Of a stretch of 64,000 bases of DNA, positions 1 through 11,200 are shown one piece after another. This stretch comes from Duganella zoogloeoides (GTDB lineage Bacteria; Pseudomonadota; Gammaproteobacteria; Burkholderiales; Burkholderiaceae_D). Made by a program: the position numbers and the translations under genes. Each line of letters starts with the position of its first letter. The stretch's first letter is position 1. The stretch is from the NCBI RefSeq assembly GCF_034479515.1, contig NZ_CP140152.1:6076001-6140000 (forward strand), written 5' to 3'. The notes beneath the pieces were generated by a model. It saw nothing but the letters and a program-made list of their open reading frames with translations, was not told the origin of the DNA and searched no databases.

Positions 1-188
1 AAGATGGCCTTGACCTGGGCCAGCTCTGGCAGCATGGCTTCGGGCGGCGACCACACCACCGCGTAGTCGCACGGCTGGCTTTTTTCGCCGGCATGCCAGA
101 TCTCGAATTCCGCCTCGGGCAGGTATTTCGAAAAATCCTTGAGCCACGGCTCGGTCCTGCCGTCGGCGCGGTGCAGAAGTATGCGCAT
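1..188 (-). CDS. ghrA: 2-hydroxyacid dehydrogenase, glyoxylate/hydroxypyruvate reductase A type (5' part only)
   Basis: The first 62 codons of a gene that runs off the left edge. The protein starts MRILLHRADGRTEPWLKDF and continues with a WHAGE-type segment, then DYAVVWSPP, which matches the start of GhrA-like NAD(P)H-dependent reductases of glyoxylate and hydroxypyruvate. No cofactor-binding or catalytic residues fall inside the window, so the assignment rests on the N-terminus alone. It begins 15 bases after the liuD stop on the same strand and is probably the last gene of the liuB-to-liuD transcript. Another D-2-hydroxyacid dehydrogenase specificity is possible. Confidence 0.7.
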   Translation of the reverse strand, partial: MRILLHRADGRTEPWLKDFSKYLPEAEFEIWHAGEKSQPCDYAVVWSPPEAMLPELAQVKAI

Positions 189-203
189 GGAGTGCTCCCG
201 TAT

Positions 204-2228
204 TTATTCCGTTTTGAACGCCAGCAGCGGCGCGCCGTCGGCCACCTGGTCGCCCACGCCGTACAGGATCTCGTCGATCACGCCGTCGTGCGGCGCGGCG
301 ATGGTGTGCTCCATCTTCATCGCTTCCATGATCACCAGCGCTTCGCCGCGTTTGACCTGCTTGCCTTTGGCCGCCAGCACCGCCACCACCTTGCCCGGCA
401 TCGGCGCAGTGAGCCTGCCGGTATCGAGTTCCGCTTCGCCCGCGTGGGCCATCGGATCGTGGAACGTGAGCTGGTGGTGGGCGCCGCCGGTAAACACGTG
501 CAGCACGTCGCCGTCGCGCCGCACCACGCCGTGGATGGTCTGCTCGCCCAGGCGGATGGCGTAGTCGTCGCCGTGGTGCGCGGTCAATTGCAGCACCTGT
601 GCGTCCGGTGCGGCGCCGGTGCTGAACAGCCAGCCGTCGGCGCGGTAGCTCAGGTGCGCGGTGTAGTCGAATTCGTCGCTGAACGACAGCGCGCGCAGGT
701 ACGGCTGGTTCAGGCGCCAGCCGGTGGCGCTGCTCCACGGGTCGCCCGGGTGGTTGCCCTGGCTGGCCGCCTTGCCTTGTTCCGACGCCATCAGCGCGGC
801 GCAGGCCAGGGCCAGTGCCGCAGCGGGCGCCTCGGGTGCGGCCGTAAACAGGATGTCGTGATTGCGCTCGATCAGGCCCGTATCGAGATCGGCGGTGGCA
901 AACGCGGTGCTTTGCACCAGGCGCTTGAGGAAGGCGACGTTGGTGGTCAGGCCCACCACCTGGTACTGCGACAGCGCCTGCGCCATGCGCGCGAGCGCCT
1001 GCTGGCGGTTGGCGCCCCATACGATCAGCTTGGCGATCATGGGGTCGTAGAACGGCGAGATGGCGTCGCCCGCGCGCACGCCGGAGTCGATGCGTACCGG
1101 CGCCGGCGCCTTGGCGTCGCCACCGAGTTCGAACATCACCGAGGCCGGTGTGCCCAGGTGGCGCAAGGTGCCGATCGACGGCAGGAATCCTTTATCGGGA
1201 TTTTCGGCGTAGATGCGCGCTTCGATGGCGTGGCCGTGGATCGCCAGTTCGGCTTGGGTTTTGGGCAGCGGCTCGCCGGCGGCCACGCGCAGCTGCCACT
1301 CCACCAGGTCGGTACCGGTGATCATCTCGGTAACCGGGTGCTCCACTTGCAGGCGCGTGTTCATTTCCATGAAGTAGAACGAGCCGTCCTGGTTGGCGAT
1401 GAATTCCACCGTGCCGGCGCCCACGTAGCCGACCGCGCGCGCAGCAGCAACTGCCGCCTCGCCCATGGCGGCGCGGCGTTCCTGCGGCAGGTTCGGTGCG
1501 GGCGCTTCTTCCAGCACTTTCTGGTGGCGGCGCTGCACCGAGCAATCGCGCTCGAACAGATAGATGCAGTTGCCATGGGTATCGGCAAACACCTGGATTT
1601 CGATGTGGCGCGGGCGTTGCAGGTATTTTTCGGCCAGCACCTGGTCGTCGCCGAAGGAGCTGATCGCTTCACGCTTGCACGACGCCAGCGCGTCCTTGAA
1701 TTGCGCCGAGCTGTCCACCACGCGCATGCCCTTGCCGCCGCCGCCGGCCGAAGCCTTGAGCAGGACCGGATAGCCTATGCGGTCGGCCTGTGCGTGCAGG
1801 AAGTCAGGGTCTTGCTGGTCGCCGTGGTAGCCGGGCACCAGCGGCACGTCGGCCTGCTCCATCAGCGTCTTGGCGGCGGACTTGGACCCCATGGCGCGCA
1901 TGGCGGAAGCCGGCGGGCCGATGAACACCAGGCCGGCCGCTGCGCACGCCTCGGCAAAATCGGCGTTCTCGGACAGGAAGCCATAACCGGGGTGGATCGC
2001 CTGGGCGCCGGTCTCCCTGGCGGCGGCGATGATCTTGTCGCCGCACAGGTAGCTTTCCTTGGCTGGCGCTGGTCCGATCAGGATCGCTTCGTCGCAGCTG
2101 GCGACGTGCAGGGCGTTGGCGTCCGCCTCCGAATAGACGGCGACGGTCTTGATGCCCAGGCGGCGCGCGGTAGCGGCGACGCGGCAGGCGATTTCACCAC
2201 GGTTGGCGATCAGAATTTTGGTAAACAT
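204..2228 (-). CDS. liuD: methylcrotonyl-CoA carboxylase, biotin-containing alpha subunit
   Basis: 674-residue biotin carboxylase/biotin carrier subunit of 3-methylcrotonyl-CoA carboxylase (leucine degradation). The N-terminal biotin carboxylase domain begins KILIANRGEIACRV, carries the glycine-rich ATP-grasp loop (KASAGGGGKGMRVV) and the EMNTRLQVEHPVTE motif. The C-terminal biotinyl domain has EAMKM at residues 635-639, making K638 the biotinylated lysine. Length is typical for the family. LiuD, rather than acetyl- or propionyl-CoA carboxylase, is chosen because liuB and liuC sit upstream on the same strand. It is separated from them by four biotin synthesis genes. A 95-base gap with a small hairpin precedes the ATG; an AGAGAGAG stretch may be the ribosome site. 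Confidence 0.93.
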   Translation of the reverse strand: MFTKILIANRGEIACRVAATARRLGIKTVAVYSEADANALHVASCDEAILIGPAPAKESYLCGDKIIAAARETGAQAIHPGYGFLSENADFAEACAAAGLVFIGPPASAMRAMGSKSAAKTLMEQADVPLVPGYHGDQQDPDFLHAQADRIGYPVLLKASAGGGGKGMRVVDSSAQFKDALASCKREAISSFGDDQVLAEKYLQRPRHIEIQVFADTHGNCIYLFERDCSVQRRHQKVLEEAPAPNLPQERRAAMGEAAVAAARAVGYVGAGTVEFIANQDGSFYFMEMNTRLQVEHPVTEMITGTDLVEWQLRVAAGEPLPKTQAELAIHGHAIEARIYAENPDKGFLPSIGTLRHLGTPASVMFELGGDAKAPAPVRIDSGVRAGDAISPFYDPMIAKLIVWGANRQQALARMAQALSQYQVVGLTTNVAFLKRLVQSTAFATADLDTGLIERNHDILFTAAPEAPAAALALACAALMASEQGKAASQGNHPGDPWSSATGWRLNQPYLRALSFSDEFDYTAHLSYRADGWLFSTGAAPDAQVLQLTAHHGDDYAIRLGEQTIHGVVRRDGDVLHVFTGGAHHQLTFHDPMAHAGEAELDTGRLTAPMPGKVVAVLAAKGKQVKRGEALVIMEAMKMEHTIAAPHDGVIDEILYGVGDQVADGAPLLAFKTE

Positions 2229-2279
2229 CGTCTCTCTCTTTGCAGCTCGTGGCTGGAAGTTTTTTTATGGAGGTCGAAT

Positions 2280-2300
2280 GCCGGTACTTTTGATACCGGC
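2280..2300 (-). other. hairpin between bioB and liuD
   Basis: Perfect 7-bp stem (GCCGGTA/TACCGGC) with a 7-base loop in the bioB-liuD gap. There is no adjacent T-run in the direction of transcription, so it does not look like a full terminator. It could be an RNA processing or stabilising element that sets liuD levels relative to the bio genes. Confidence 0.4.
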
Positions 2301-2324
2301 CGTACGCGTGTCGTTCCTGGTCAA

Positions 2325-3374
2325 TCAGCAGCCGCACTTCTCCTTCGGCGCCGATTCCAGCACGGTGCCACGGGTTTTCAGGCCCAGCTTGGCCAGCAGC
2401 TCGCGGTCGTCGTTCGCTTCCGGATTGTCGGTGGTGAGCAGCTTGTCGCCGTAGAAGATGGAATTGGCGCCGGCCAGGAAGCACATCGACTGCACGGCTT
2501 CGCCCATCTGGCGCCGGCCGGCCGACAGGCGCACGCGCGCTTTCGGCATGGTGATGCGCGCAACCGCGATGGTACGCACGAATTCGAGCGGGTCGAGCGG
2601 ATCGATGCCGAACAATGGCGTGCCTTCCACCTGCACCAGGTGGTTGACCGGCACCGATTCCGGGTACGGATTCAAGTTGGCCAGCTGCGCGATCAGGCCG
2701 GCGCGTTGCAGGCGCGTCTCGCCCATGCCCACGATGCCGCCGCAGCACACTTTCAGGCCTGCTTCGCGTACGTGGCCCAGGGTGTCGAGACGGTCCTGGT
2801 ATTCGCGCGTGGAGATCACGTTGTCGTAGAACTCGGGCGCGGTATCGAGGTTGTGGTTGTAGTAATCGAGGCCGGCATCCTTCAGGCGCTGCGCCTGTTT
2901 TTCTTCGAGCATGCCCAGGGTGGCGCAGGTTTCCAGGCCCAGCGCCTTTACTTCGCGCACCATCTCTTCGACCTTGTCCATGTCGCGCTCTTTCGGGCTG
3001 CGCCAGGCGGCGCCCATGCAGAAACGCGTGGCGCCGTTGTCCTTGGCCTGCTGGGCCGCTGCCAGCACGGTGTCGATGTCGAGGATTTTTTTCGCTTCGA
3101 CGCCGGTGTCGTAGCGCGCCGCTTGCGGGCAGTAGCCGCAGTCTTCCTCGCAGCCGCCGGTCTTGATCGACAGCAGGGTGGCCAGTTCGACGTCGCCGTC
3201 CGGGAAGTTGGCGCGGTGGGTTTGCTGCGCGCGGAACATCAGGTCATTGAACGGCAGCTCGAACAGCGCCAGCACGTCGTCGATCGGCCAGGTGGCTGCC
3301 GGCGGCAGGGTGATGGCGGCGGTCGGGCGGTGCAGGGCGACGACTTTCGGTTCTTGGAGGGTATTCGTGGACAT
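2325..3374 (-). CDS. bioB: biotin synthase
   Basis: 349-residue radical SAM enzyme that inserts sulfur into dethiobiotin. The [4Fe-4S]/SAM cysteines C75, C79 and C82 are in [12 protein letters not shown]. Other family signatures are [18 protein letters not shown] and [10 protein letters not shown]. The ATG at 3374 is preferred over an upstream in-frame TTG (3395) because GAAGGA lies seven bases before it. The protein ends KEKCGC. It follows bioD by 30 bases. Its product would serve the biotin-dependent carboxylase encoded by the next gene, liuD. Confidence 0.97.
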   Translation of the reverse strand: MSTNTLQEPKVVALHRPTAAITLPPAATWPIDDVLALFELPFNDLMFRAQQTHRANFPDGDVELATLLSIKTGGCEEDCGYCPQAARYDTGVEAKKILDIDTVLAAAQQAKDNGATRFCMGAAWRSPKERDMDKVEEMVREVKALGLETCATLGMLEEKQAQRLKDAGLDYYNHNLDTAPEFYDNVISTREYQDRLDTLGHVREAGLKVCCGGIVGMGETRLQRAGLIAQLANLNPYPESVPVNHLVQVEGTPLFGIDPLDPLEFVRTIAVARITMPKARVRLSAGRRQMGEAVQSMCFLAGANSIFYGDKLLTTDNPEANDDRELLAKLGLKTRGTVLESAPKEKCGC

Positions 3375-3404
3375 CGGTTTTCCTTCGTGGATCAAGTGTT
3401 TGGT

Positions 3405-4262
3405 TCAGGTGTTTTTCTGTGCCGGCCAGTCGGGCAGCATCGTGAAGTCGAGATAAGCGGCGGCAGCTTGCGCGGTCGCTTGTTCCAGGCGCGGCACGCG
3501 GCCCAGCAGCGGTGCGTCGATGCGCTGCGCGAGCGCGGCGATATTGTCGTCGGCAAAGGCCATGTCGGCCTGGGTTTCGTTGGCCACCCAGCCAGCCAGC
3601 ACCAGGCCGCGCGCGGCGATCGCTTCGACCGTCAGGAGCGCGTGGCTGATGCAGCCCAGGCGCAGGCCGACGACGAGCACCACCGGCAAATCCAGTTGCT
3701 CGGTCAGGTCGGCGGTGTCGAATTCGTCATTGAGCGGCACGCGGAAGCCGCCCACGCCTTCCACCACCACGGCGTCGGACGCGGCGTTGATTTCCACGTA
3801 GGCGGCCAGGATCGGCACCGGTGAAATCTCCACGCCTTCCAGCGCGGCGGCGATGTGCGGCGCGGCCGGTTCGCGCAGCAGGAACGGCGTGGTGATCGAC
3901 GGCAGCAGGTGGACATTGCCGGCGGCAGCCAGCTGGTCGCAGTCGTCGTTGTGCCACACGCCGTCGCGCAGTTCGGCGCCGGCAGCCACCGGCTTCATGC
4001 CGCAGGCGCGCACGCCCGCCTGCACCAGCGCGTGCAGCATCGCCGACGAGATCAGCGTCTTGCCGATCTCGGTGTCGGTGCCGGTAACAAAACACGAAAA
4101 GCGCGGCGGCAGGGCGGCTGCCGCCACGGCGGCCGATGCTGCGGTCTGGGCGTTGGCCTCGTCAGTGGCATCGGCCTCCAGGTCGAGCACGACCTCGCCG
4201 GTCACTTCGGCGTCCGCCGGCGGGGTATCGACTATCAGGGGGGCGTCGAGATTCATGTCCAT
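3405..4262 (-). CDS. bioD: dethiobiotin synthetase with N-terminal extension
   Basis: ATP-dependent carboxylase that closes the ureido ring of 7,8-diaminopelargonate. The P-loop GTDTEIGKT is at residues 61-69, followed by GMKPVAAG and the [11 protein letters not shown] motif. In family members such as E. coli BioD the P-loop lies almost at the N-terminus. Here about 53 extra residues precede it, acidic then alanine-rich (low complexity). The start codon overlaps the end of bioF by 10 bases. A later start would remove the tail, but no obvious ATG stands just before the conserved domain, so I keep the long form. Confidence 0.93.
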   Translation of the reverse strand: MDMNLDAPLIVDTPPADAEVTGEVVLDLEADATDEANAQTAASAAVAAAALPPRFSCFVTGTDTEIGKTLISSAMLHALVQAGVRACGMKPVAAGAELRDGVWHNDDCDQLAAAGNVHLLPSITTPFLLREPAAPHIAAALEGVEISPVPILAAYVEINAASDAVVVEGVGGFRVPLNDEFDTADLTEQLDLPVVLVVGLRLGCISHALLTVEAIAARGLVLAGWVANETQADMAFADDNIAALAQRIDAPLLGRVPRLEQATAQAAAAYLDFTMLPDWPAQKNT

Positions 4263-5452
4263 TCCTTTTCCAGTGCATTGATCGCGGCGCTCAGTTGCGC
4301 CACTTCCGTGGTGCTATGGCCAGCGCAGAGCGTTACCCGCAGGCGCGCGGTACCCGGCGCCACGGTGGGGGGACGGATCGTGCCTACCCACAGTCCCTGC
4401 TCGTACAGGGCGGCGCCGGCGCGCATGGTTTCGGCATTATCGCCGATCAGGATGGGCTGGATGGCGGTGGCCGATGGCAGGCGTTGCCAGCGTTGCAACT
4501 GCAGGCCGGTACGGGCATCGTCCAATTGTGCCACCAATGCCTGCAAGTGGGCGCGGCGCTGGGCGCCTTCCGCTCCCTCGATCAGGTCCAGGCTGGCCAG
4601 CAGCGCATGGGCCATGGCCGGCGGCGCGGCGGTGGTGAAGATATACGGACGGGCTTTTTGCACCAGCGTTTCGATTACCGTCTGGTGGGCGGCGACAAAG
4701 GCGCCACCGATGCCGGCGGCCTTGCCCAGGGTGCCCATGTACACCAGGTACGGCGAGCGCAGGTCGAAGTGTTCGAGGGCGCCGTGCCCGCGCGCACCGA
4801 GCGTGCCGAAGCCGTGGGCGTCATCGACCACCAGCCAGGCGTTGTGCTGCTCGCACAGCGCCAGCAGTTCCGGCAGCGGCGCCAGGTCGCCATCCATGCT
4901 GAATACGCTGTCGGTGACCACCAGCCTGGTGGCGGCGTTGCTGGCCTTGAGCATGGCCTCGAGCGCGGCCAGGTCGGCGTGCGGATACACCTGCACGCGG
5001 GTGCGCGACAGCCGGGCGCCGTCGATCAGCGAGGCGTGGTTGAGCGACTCCGAGAAAATCTCGGCATCGCGGTCGCCTGCCGTCAGGCCGCTGATGATGG
5101 CCAGGTTGGCCATGTAGCCGGTGCAGAAGGTGAGCGCGCGCGGCTGCTCCAGGTGCGCGCCGACGAAATCGGCCAGGCGGTCTTCCAGCAGTGCGTGCGG
5201 GCGCGCATGGCCGCTGATCAAATGCGAAGCGCCGCTGCCGGCGCCGTAGCGCGCGGCGCCTTCGCGCAGCGCTTCGACCAGCAGCGGGTGGTTGGCCAAG
5301 CCCAGGTAGTCGTTGCTGCAAAAGGCCAGCAGTTCGCGGCCATCGACCGTCACGCGCGGGCCGCACGGCGTATCGACCGTGCGCCGGCGGCGGATCAGGC
5401 TGCGTTCGTCGAGCGCTTGCAGCTGGTGCGAGAGTTGGGCAAGCAGCTTCAT
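4253..5452 (-). CDS. bioF: 8-amino-7-oxononanoate synthase
   Basis: 399-residue PLP-dependent enzyme condensing pimeloyl thioester with L-alanine. Visible signatures are [13 protein letters not shown] near the start, [10 protein letters not shown], the [10 protein letters not shown] loop around the PLP aspartate, and [10 protein letters not shown] carrying the Schiff-base lysine. It begins one base after the bioA stop and overlaps bioD at its end, so translation is probably coupled along bioA-bioF-bioD. AGGTTGAG before the ATG can act as the ribosome site. Confidence 0.96.
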   Translation of the reverse strand: MKLLAQLSHQLQALDERSLIRRRRTVDTPCGPRVTVDGRELLAFCSNDYLGLANHPLLVEALREGAARYGAGSGASHLISGHARPHALLEDRLADFVGAHLEQPRALTFCTGYMANLAIISGLTAGDRDAEIFSESLNHASLIDGARLSRTRVQVYPHADLAALEAMLKASNAATRLVVTDSVFSMDGDLAPLPELLALCEQHNAWLVVDDAHGFGTLGARGHGALEHFDLRSPYLVYMGTLGKAAGIGGAFVAAHQTVIETLVQKARPYIFTTAAPPAMAHALLASLDLIEGAEGAQRRAHLQALVAQLDDARTGLQLQRWQRLPSATAIQPILIGDNAETMRAGAALYEQGLWVGTIRPPTVAPGTARLRVTLCAGHSTTEVAQLSAAINALEKEWT

Positions 5453-5453
5453 C

Positions 5454-6782
5454 TCAACCTGCCATCGTTTTGTTAAACACGGTCAGCGTGTTGGCGGCCA
5501 GGCCGGCGATTTCCTCGTCGTCCAGGATGTACGGCGGCATCAGGTACACGGTGGCGCCGATGGGGCGCATCAACAGTTCGTGTTCCACTGCGGTGGCAAA
5601 GAAGCGGCGCGAAAAATCCGGGGTGGCGTCAATCGCATCGAACGCCCAGATCATGCCGCGGTTGCGGAAGTTGCGCACCCTGGCGTGTTGCGCCAGCGGT
5701 TGCAGGGCGGCAGTCAGCCTGGCCGACTTGATGCGGTTGGCAGCCAGCACATCGTCTTCCTCGAAGATTTGCAGGGTAGCCAGGGCGGCGCGGCACGCCA
5801 GCGGGTTGCCGGTGTACGAGTGCGAATGCAAGAAGCCGCGCGTGACGTCATTGCTGTAAAACGCCTGGTAGATCTCGGCGCGCGTCATCACCAGCGACAG
5901 CGGCAAATAGCCGCCGCTGATGCCCTTGGACAGGCACACGAAGTCGGGCCACACGCCGGCCTGCTCGCAGGCGAAGAAGGTGCCGGTACGGCCGCAGCCG
6001 ACGGCGATTTCGTCGAGGATCAGGTGCACCGAGTAGCGGTCGCACAGCGCGCGCACCAGTTGCAGGTACAGCGGGTCGTGCATGGCCATGCCGGTGGCGC
6101 ATTGCACCAGCGGTTCGATGATGATGGCGGCGATTTTTTCCGATTTTTCCTGGAACAGGCGCTCGACATCGGCGGCGGCGCGGCGGGCCATATCTTCGGC
6201 GGTTTCGCCGTCGCGGGCCTGGCGCGTATCGGGCGACATCACGGTTTGCGAGGCGCGCAGCAGCGGACCGTAAGCGTCCTTGAACAGCGCGACATCGGTA
6301 ACGGCCAGCGCGCCGATGGTTTCGCCGTGGTAGCTGCCCTTGAGGCAGACGAATTCCTGCTTGTCGGTTTTGCCGTGGTTGCGCCACGAGTGAAAACTCA
6401 TCTTGAGGGCGATTTCCACGGCGGAGGCGCCGTCGCTGGCGTAAAAACTGTGGCCCAGCACACCGCCGGTCAATGCCGACAGTTTTTCCGACAGCTCGAT
6501 CACCGGCTCGTGGGTAAAGCCGGCCAGCATCGCGTGTTCGAGCGTATCGAGTTGATCCTTCAATGCCGCGTTGATGCGCGGGTTGGCGTGGCCGAACAGG
6601 TTGACCCACCACGAGCTGATGGCGTCGAGGTAGCGGCGGCCTTCATGGTCGTACAGCCACGCCCCCTGGCCGCGCTTGACCGGGATCAGCGGCACGGTTT
6701 CGTGGTGCTGCATCTGGGTACACGGATGCCAGACGCTGCGCAGGCTGCGGGTAACCCATGCACTTTGATTATTCAATTCCAA
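5454..6782 (-). CDS. bioA: adenosylmethionine-8-amino-7-oxononanoate aminotransferase
   Basis: 442-residue class III PLP aminotransferase making 7,8-diaminopelargonate with SAM as amino donor. It has the BioA start region [38 protein letters not shown], the [14 protein letters not shown] motif and the PLP lysine in [13 protein letters not shown]. The likely start is TTG at 6782: a GGAG sits about five bases upstream and no in-frame ATG is available before the conserved region. The gene follows liuC by 22 bases, which places the biotin genes inside the leucine degradation transcript. Confidence 0.95.
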   Translation of the reverse strand: MELNNQSAWVTRSLRSVWHPCTQMQHHETVPLIPVKRGQGAWLYDHEGRRYLDAISSWWVNLFGHANPRINAALKDQLDTLEHAMLAGFTHEPVIELSEKLSALTGGVLGHSFYASDGASAVEIALKMSFHSWRNHGKTDKQEFVCLKGSYHGETIGALAVTDVALFKDAYGPLLRASQTVMSPDTRQARDGETAEDMARRAAADVERLFQEKSEKIAAIIIEPLVQCATGMAMHDPLYLQLVRALCDRYSVHLILDEIAVGCGRTGTFFACEQAGVWPDFVCLSKGISGGYLPLSLVMTRAEIYQAFYSNDVTRGFLHSHSYTGNPLACRAALATLQIFEEDDVLAANRIKSARLTAALQPLAQHARVRNFRNRGMIWAFDAIDATPDFSRRFFATAVEHELLMRPIGATVYLMPPYILDDEEIAGLAANTLTVFNKTMAG

Positions 6783-6804
6783 AACTGCTCCATGACATTA
6801 ATAC

Positions 6805-7602
6805 CTAACTTATTACCTGACTTAGCCAGGTAGGCTTGCGTTTCTCGAGGAACGACGCCACGCCTTCGCGGCCCTGTTCCGAGGCGCGGATGGCGGCGAT
6901 GCGCGCGGCGGTATCGTCTACCAGCGTGTCGTCCACCGGCCGTCCCGCCACGTCGCGCACCAGCGTCTTGGCCTGGCGCACGGCTGCCGGGCTGTTGGTC
7001 ACCAGCGCCTTGACGATCTCCGCCACCCTGGCGTCGAGCGCAGCGCCGGCCACCACTTCGTGGGCGAAGCCGATGTGCAGCGCGGTGGCCGCCGTAAAGC
7101 GTTCGGCCGTCAAAAAGTACCGGCGCGATGCCTGCTCGCCCATGGCCTTGATCACGTACGGCGCGATGGTGGCCGGGATCAGGCCGAGTTTTACTTCGCT
7201 TAAACAGAACTGGGCTTCATCGACTGCCACGACGATGTCGCACGCGGCCACCAGGCCCATGCCGCCAGCGTAGCAGTCGCCCTGCACGCGCGCGACCACC
7301 GGCTGTGGGCACTCGTAGATGGTGCGCAGCATGGTGGCCAGTTGCAGCGCATCTGCGTGGTTTTCGGCGTGGGTGTAGCCCGCCATTTTTTTCATCCAGT
7401 TCAAATCGGCGCCGGCGCAAAAGGCCGGGCCGTTGGCGGCCAGGACGATGGCGCGCACCGACGCGTCGACGCCCAGCGCGCTGAAAGCCTGCGTCAGCTC
7501 TGCGATGGTCGCTTCGTTGAACGCATTGCGCACGTCGGGGCGATTGAGGGTGACGGTGGCCAAGTGGCCGGCGCGTTCGATGGTCAGGGTGTCGTAGGTC
7601 AT
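6805..7602 (-). CDS. liuC: methylglutaconyl-CoA hydratase (enoyl-CoA hydratase family)
   Basis: 265-residue crotonase-fold enzyme. ANGPAFCAGADLNWMKKMAGY forms the first oxyanion-hole region (the GADLNWM form is typical of methylglutaconyl-CoA hydratases), and QGDCYAGGMGLVAACD the second. The reaction is hydration of 3-methylglutaconyl-CoA to HMG-CoA, the step after methylcrotonyl-CoA carboxylase. It lies nine bases after liuB, supporting LiuC over a generic enoyl-CoA hydratase. Confidence 0.9.
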   Translation of the reverse strand: MTYDTLTIERAGHLATVTLNRPDVRNAFNEATIAELTQAFSALGVDASVRAIVLAANGPAFCAGADLNWMKKMAGYTHAENHADALQLATMLRTIYECPQPVVARVQGDCYAGGMGLVAACDIVVAVDEAQFCLSEVKLGLIPATIAPYVIKAMGEQASRRYFLTAERFTAATALHIGFAHEVVAGAALDARVAEIVKALVTNSPAAVRQAKTLVRDVAGRPVDDTLVDDTAARIAAIRASEQGREGVASFLEKRKPTWLSQVIS

Positions 7603-7611
7603 GGCCGCTCC

Positions 7612-9234
<1,623 letters not shown>

Positions 9235-9273
9235 GGTTTTCCTTTGCGCGTGGTCTCGCACGCGTCGTGTGGT

Positions 9274-9723
9274 TTATTGCGGAAAATGTCCGTCAACGTA
9301 AAACCAGCGCAGGGCGCCACCGATAGCGTCAGGTTCACGCACGAAGTTGCTGATCTCGTGCAGGCGCTCGGCGCGGCCGCCGACCTTGAACCGTGCCACG
9401 AACTCCACCGTGTCGCGGTCCCGGTCTGCTTGTTCGGCTGGTTCTGCTTTACGTTGACGTAAACGTAAAGCAGATTTTACCTCAAGTCCCAGCCACTGCA
9501 GTTTTTCCTCGGCACCAAACAAGGGCTCGACCGGCCGGGTACTGGCATGCCAGGTGGCCAGCAGGTACGGCTCGTTGCGCTGGCCATAGGCGGTATAGCG
9601 CGAGCGCATCAGCGCTTCGGCCGTGGGCGCGATGGCGGACCCGTCTATGTACGGGCCGCAGCAGGTGGCCAGCGAGGGGCCGCCGCAGGGGCAGCCGGTG
9701 GGCGCGGAGGACTTCTTGGACAT
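9274..9723 (-). CDS. YchJ-family (UPF0225) SEC-C motif protein
   Basis: 149-residue protein with the N-terminal metal-binding SEC-C cysteines (CPCGG, then CCGPYIDG), the AEALMRSRYTAY motif, and the NTF2-like end TVEFVARFKVGGRAERLHEISNF with RWFYVDG. Its biochemical role is not known. Between WLGLEVKSA and TVEFVARFK there is a basic stretch (LRLRQRKAEPAEQADRDR). It is encoded partly by a 30-bp palindrome at 9444-9473 that looks like a LiuR operator, so this loop may be shaped by regulatory rather than protein constraint. The gene lies directly before liuB on the same strand. Confidence 0.85.
   Translation of the reverse strand: MSKKSSAPTGCPCGGPSLATCCGPYIDGSAIAPTAEALMRSRYTAYGQRNEPYLLATWHASTRPVEPLFGAEEKLQWLGLEVKSALRLRQRKAEPAEQADRDRDTVEFVARFKVGGRAERLHEISNFVREPDAIGGALRWFYVDGHFPQ
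9444..9473. promoter_or_regulatory. putative LiuR operator inside ychJ
   Basis: Perfect inverted repeat: arm CTGCTTTACGTT at 9444-9455, 6-base spacer, arm AACGTAAAGCAG at 9462-9473. The core shares the ACGTT/AACGT pattern with the sites beside liuR and liuA (27127-27144 and 27587-27600). It lies about 210 bases before the liuB start, within the ychJ reading frame. It is a plausible binding site for the MerR-type LiuR encoded in this window; the binding itself is inferred. Confidence 0.65.
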
Positions 9724-9866
9724 GGATGCACGGTGGGCAGGTCTGACAAGCGAGCATTATCCGCCAAATGGCGCGCTTGCGCCCGGCGCGAAGTTACACC
9801 AGATGAAGAAATAACAGGTGCCGCCCCGGAGGTCCGCCTTTACACTAGCGCCGGGAGGAATATCGT

Positions 9867-11147
9867 ATGAATCAAAGCAGTACGCAGCAACGCAGCCCGT
9901 GGGCCTGGGTGCCCAGCGTGTCATTCAGCCAGGCTGTGCCCTACGTGGCGGTGATGCTGCTGTCCACCGTGATGTACAAGAACCTGGGCGTCTCCAACGA
10001 CGACCTGGCGTTTTATACGTCGTGGTTGTACCTGCCGTGGGTGCTCAAGCCGCTGTGGTCGCCCATCGTCGACCTGTTTGGCACCAAGCGCCACTGGACC
10101 GTGCTGATGCAGCTGGTGTCCAGTGCGGCCCTGGCAGCGGTCGCCTTTACCTTGCATTTGCCGCAATTTTTTGCGCTGAGCCTGGCCGTGCTGTGGCTGA
10201 TGGCGTTTGCCTCCGCCACGCACGACATCGCTTCGGACGGCTATTACATGCTGGGCTTGCCTTCGCAGCACCAGCAGGCCGCCTTCGTCGGCGTGCGCAG
10301 CGCGTTTTATAAACTGGCGATGATTGCCGGGCAGGGCGGGCTGGTGTACCTCGCTGGCGAACTGATCAAGTCCAGCAACGATCCGGCCTACGCCTGGTCG
10401 GTGGTATTCGGCATCACGGCAGCGATTTTCCTGGCGCTGTGCGCGTACCACCAGCTGGTACTGCCGCGCCCGCAGGGCGACCACAGCACGGCCAAGACCG
10501 GCGCCTTGTGGACGGACTTTATCGAAACCTTCCGCAGTTTCTTCCGCAAGAAAGGCATCGTGTCCATCATCGGTTTCCTGCTGCTGTACCGGCTCGGTGA
10601 GGCGCAGCTGCTCAAGATGGCGGCGCCGTTCCTGCTCGATCCGCGCGAACAGGGCGGGCTGGGCTTGACCACGTCCGAGTTCGGCCTGGTGTACGGCACC
10701 ATTGGCGTGGCGGCGCTGGTGCTGGGCGGCATTGCCGGCGGCATCGTGATCGCCCGCTTCGGATTAAAGAAGGCGATCTGGCCGATGTTGTTCATCATGC
10801 ACGTGCCGGACCTGGTGTTCGTGTACCTGGCCACGGCCATGCCCACCAGCATCGAAGTGATTGCCGGCTGCCTGGCGGTGGAGCAATTTGGCTACGGCTT
10901 CGGCTTTGCCGCCTTCATGCTGTACATGATCATGGTGGCCGACGGCGAGCACAAGACTGCCCACTACGCGATCTGCACCGGCTTCATGGCGCTGGGCATG
11001 ATGCTGCCAGGAATGATCAGCGGCAAGCTGCAACACCTGCTCGGTTACCAAAACTTTTTCATCTGGGCATGTATTTCAACGTTGCCCGCGTTTTTCATGA
11101 CTGCGCTGGTGGAGATCAAGCCCGGATTCGGTAAGAAGCAGGGCTAG
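9867..11147 (+). CDS. AmpG-like MFS permease (PAT family)
   Basis: 426-residue integral membrane transporter with about twelve hydrophobic segments. WLYLPWVLKPLWSPIVDLFGTKRHW and ATHDIASDGYYMLGL are typical of the AmpG/PAT branch that imports anhydro-muropeptides or similar compounds. GGGAGGAAT just before the ATG fixes the start. It is divergent from ychJ with a 143-base gap in which no clear promoter could be called. The following genes (GH10-like lipoprotein, sugar kinase, amidase) support a role in cell-wall fragment uptake, but substrate is inferred; siderophore-type PAT transport is an alternative. Confidence 0.8.
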   Translation: MNQSSTQQRSPWAWVPSVSFSQAVPYVAVMLLSTVMYKNLGVSNDDLAFYTSWLYLPWVLKPLWSPIVDLFGTKRHWTVLMQLVSSAALAAVAFTLHLPQFFALSLAVLWLMAFASATHDIASDGYYMLGLPSQHQQAAFVGVRSAFYKLAMIAGQGGLVYLAGELIKSSNDPAYAWSVVFGITAAIFLALCAYHQLVLPRPQGDHSTAKTGALWTDFIETFRSFFRKKGIVSIIGFLLLYRLGEAQLLKMAAPFLLDPREQGGLGLTTSEFGLVYGTIGVAALVLGGIAGGIVIARFGLKKAIWPMLFIMHVPDLVFVYLATAMPTSIEVIAGCLAVEQFGYGFGFAAFMLYMIMVADGEHKTAHYAICTGFMALGMMLPGMISGKLQHLLGYQNFFIWACISTLPAFFMTALVEIKPGFGKKQG

Positions 11148-11200
11148 AAAATGGCGGCGACCGCATTACAATACGACGCTCAATTGGATCGGGGAATGTT

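Noticed and set aside
93..3824. Very long open frame on the plus strand opposite liuD, bioB and bioD
   Set aside because: It is antisense to three genes with full family motifs, its translation is rich in Arg/His/Gly/Val as expected of a GC-rich shadow, and it shows no domain.
9291..9303. Second LiuR-like half-site near the end of ychJ
   Set aside because: GTCAACGTAAAAC here encodes the conserved FYVDG motif of YchJ, and no inverted partner is present, so the match is probably due to the protein sequence.
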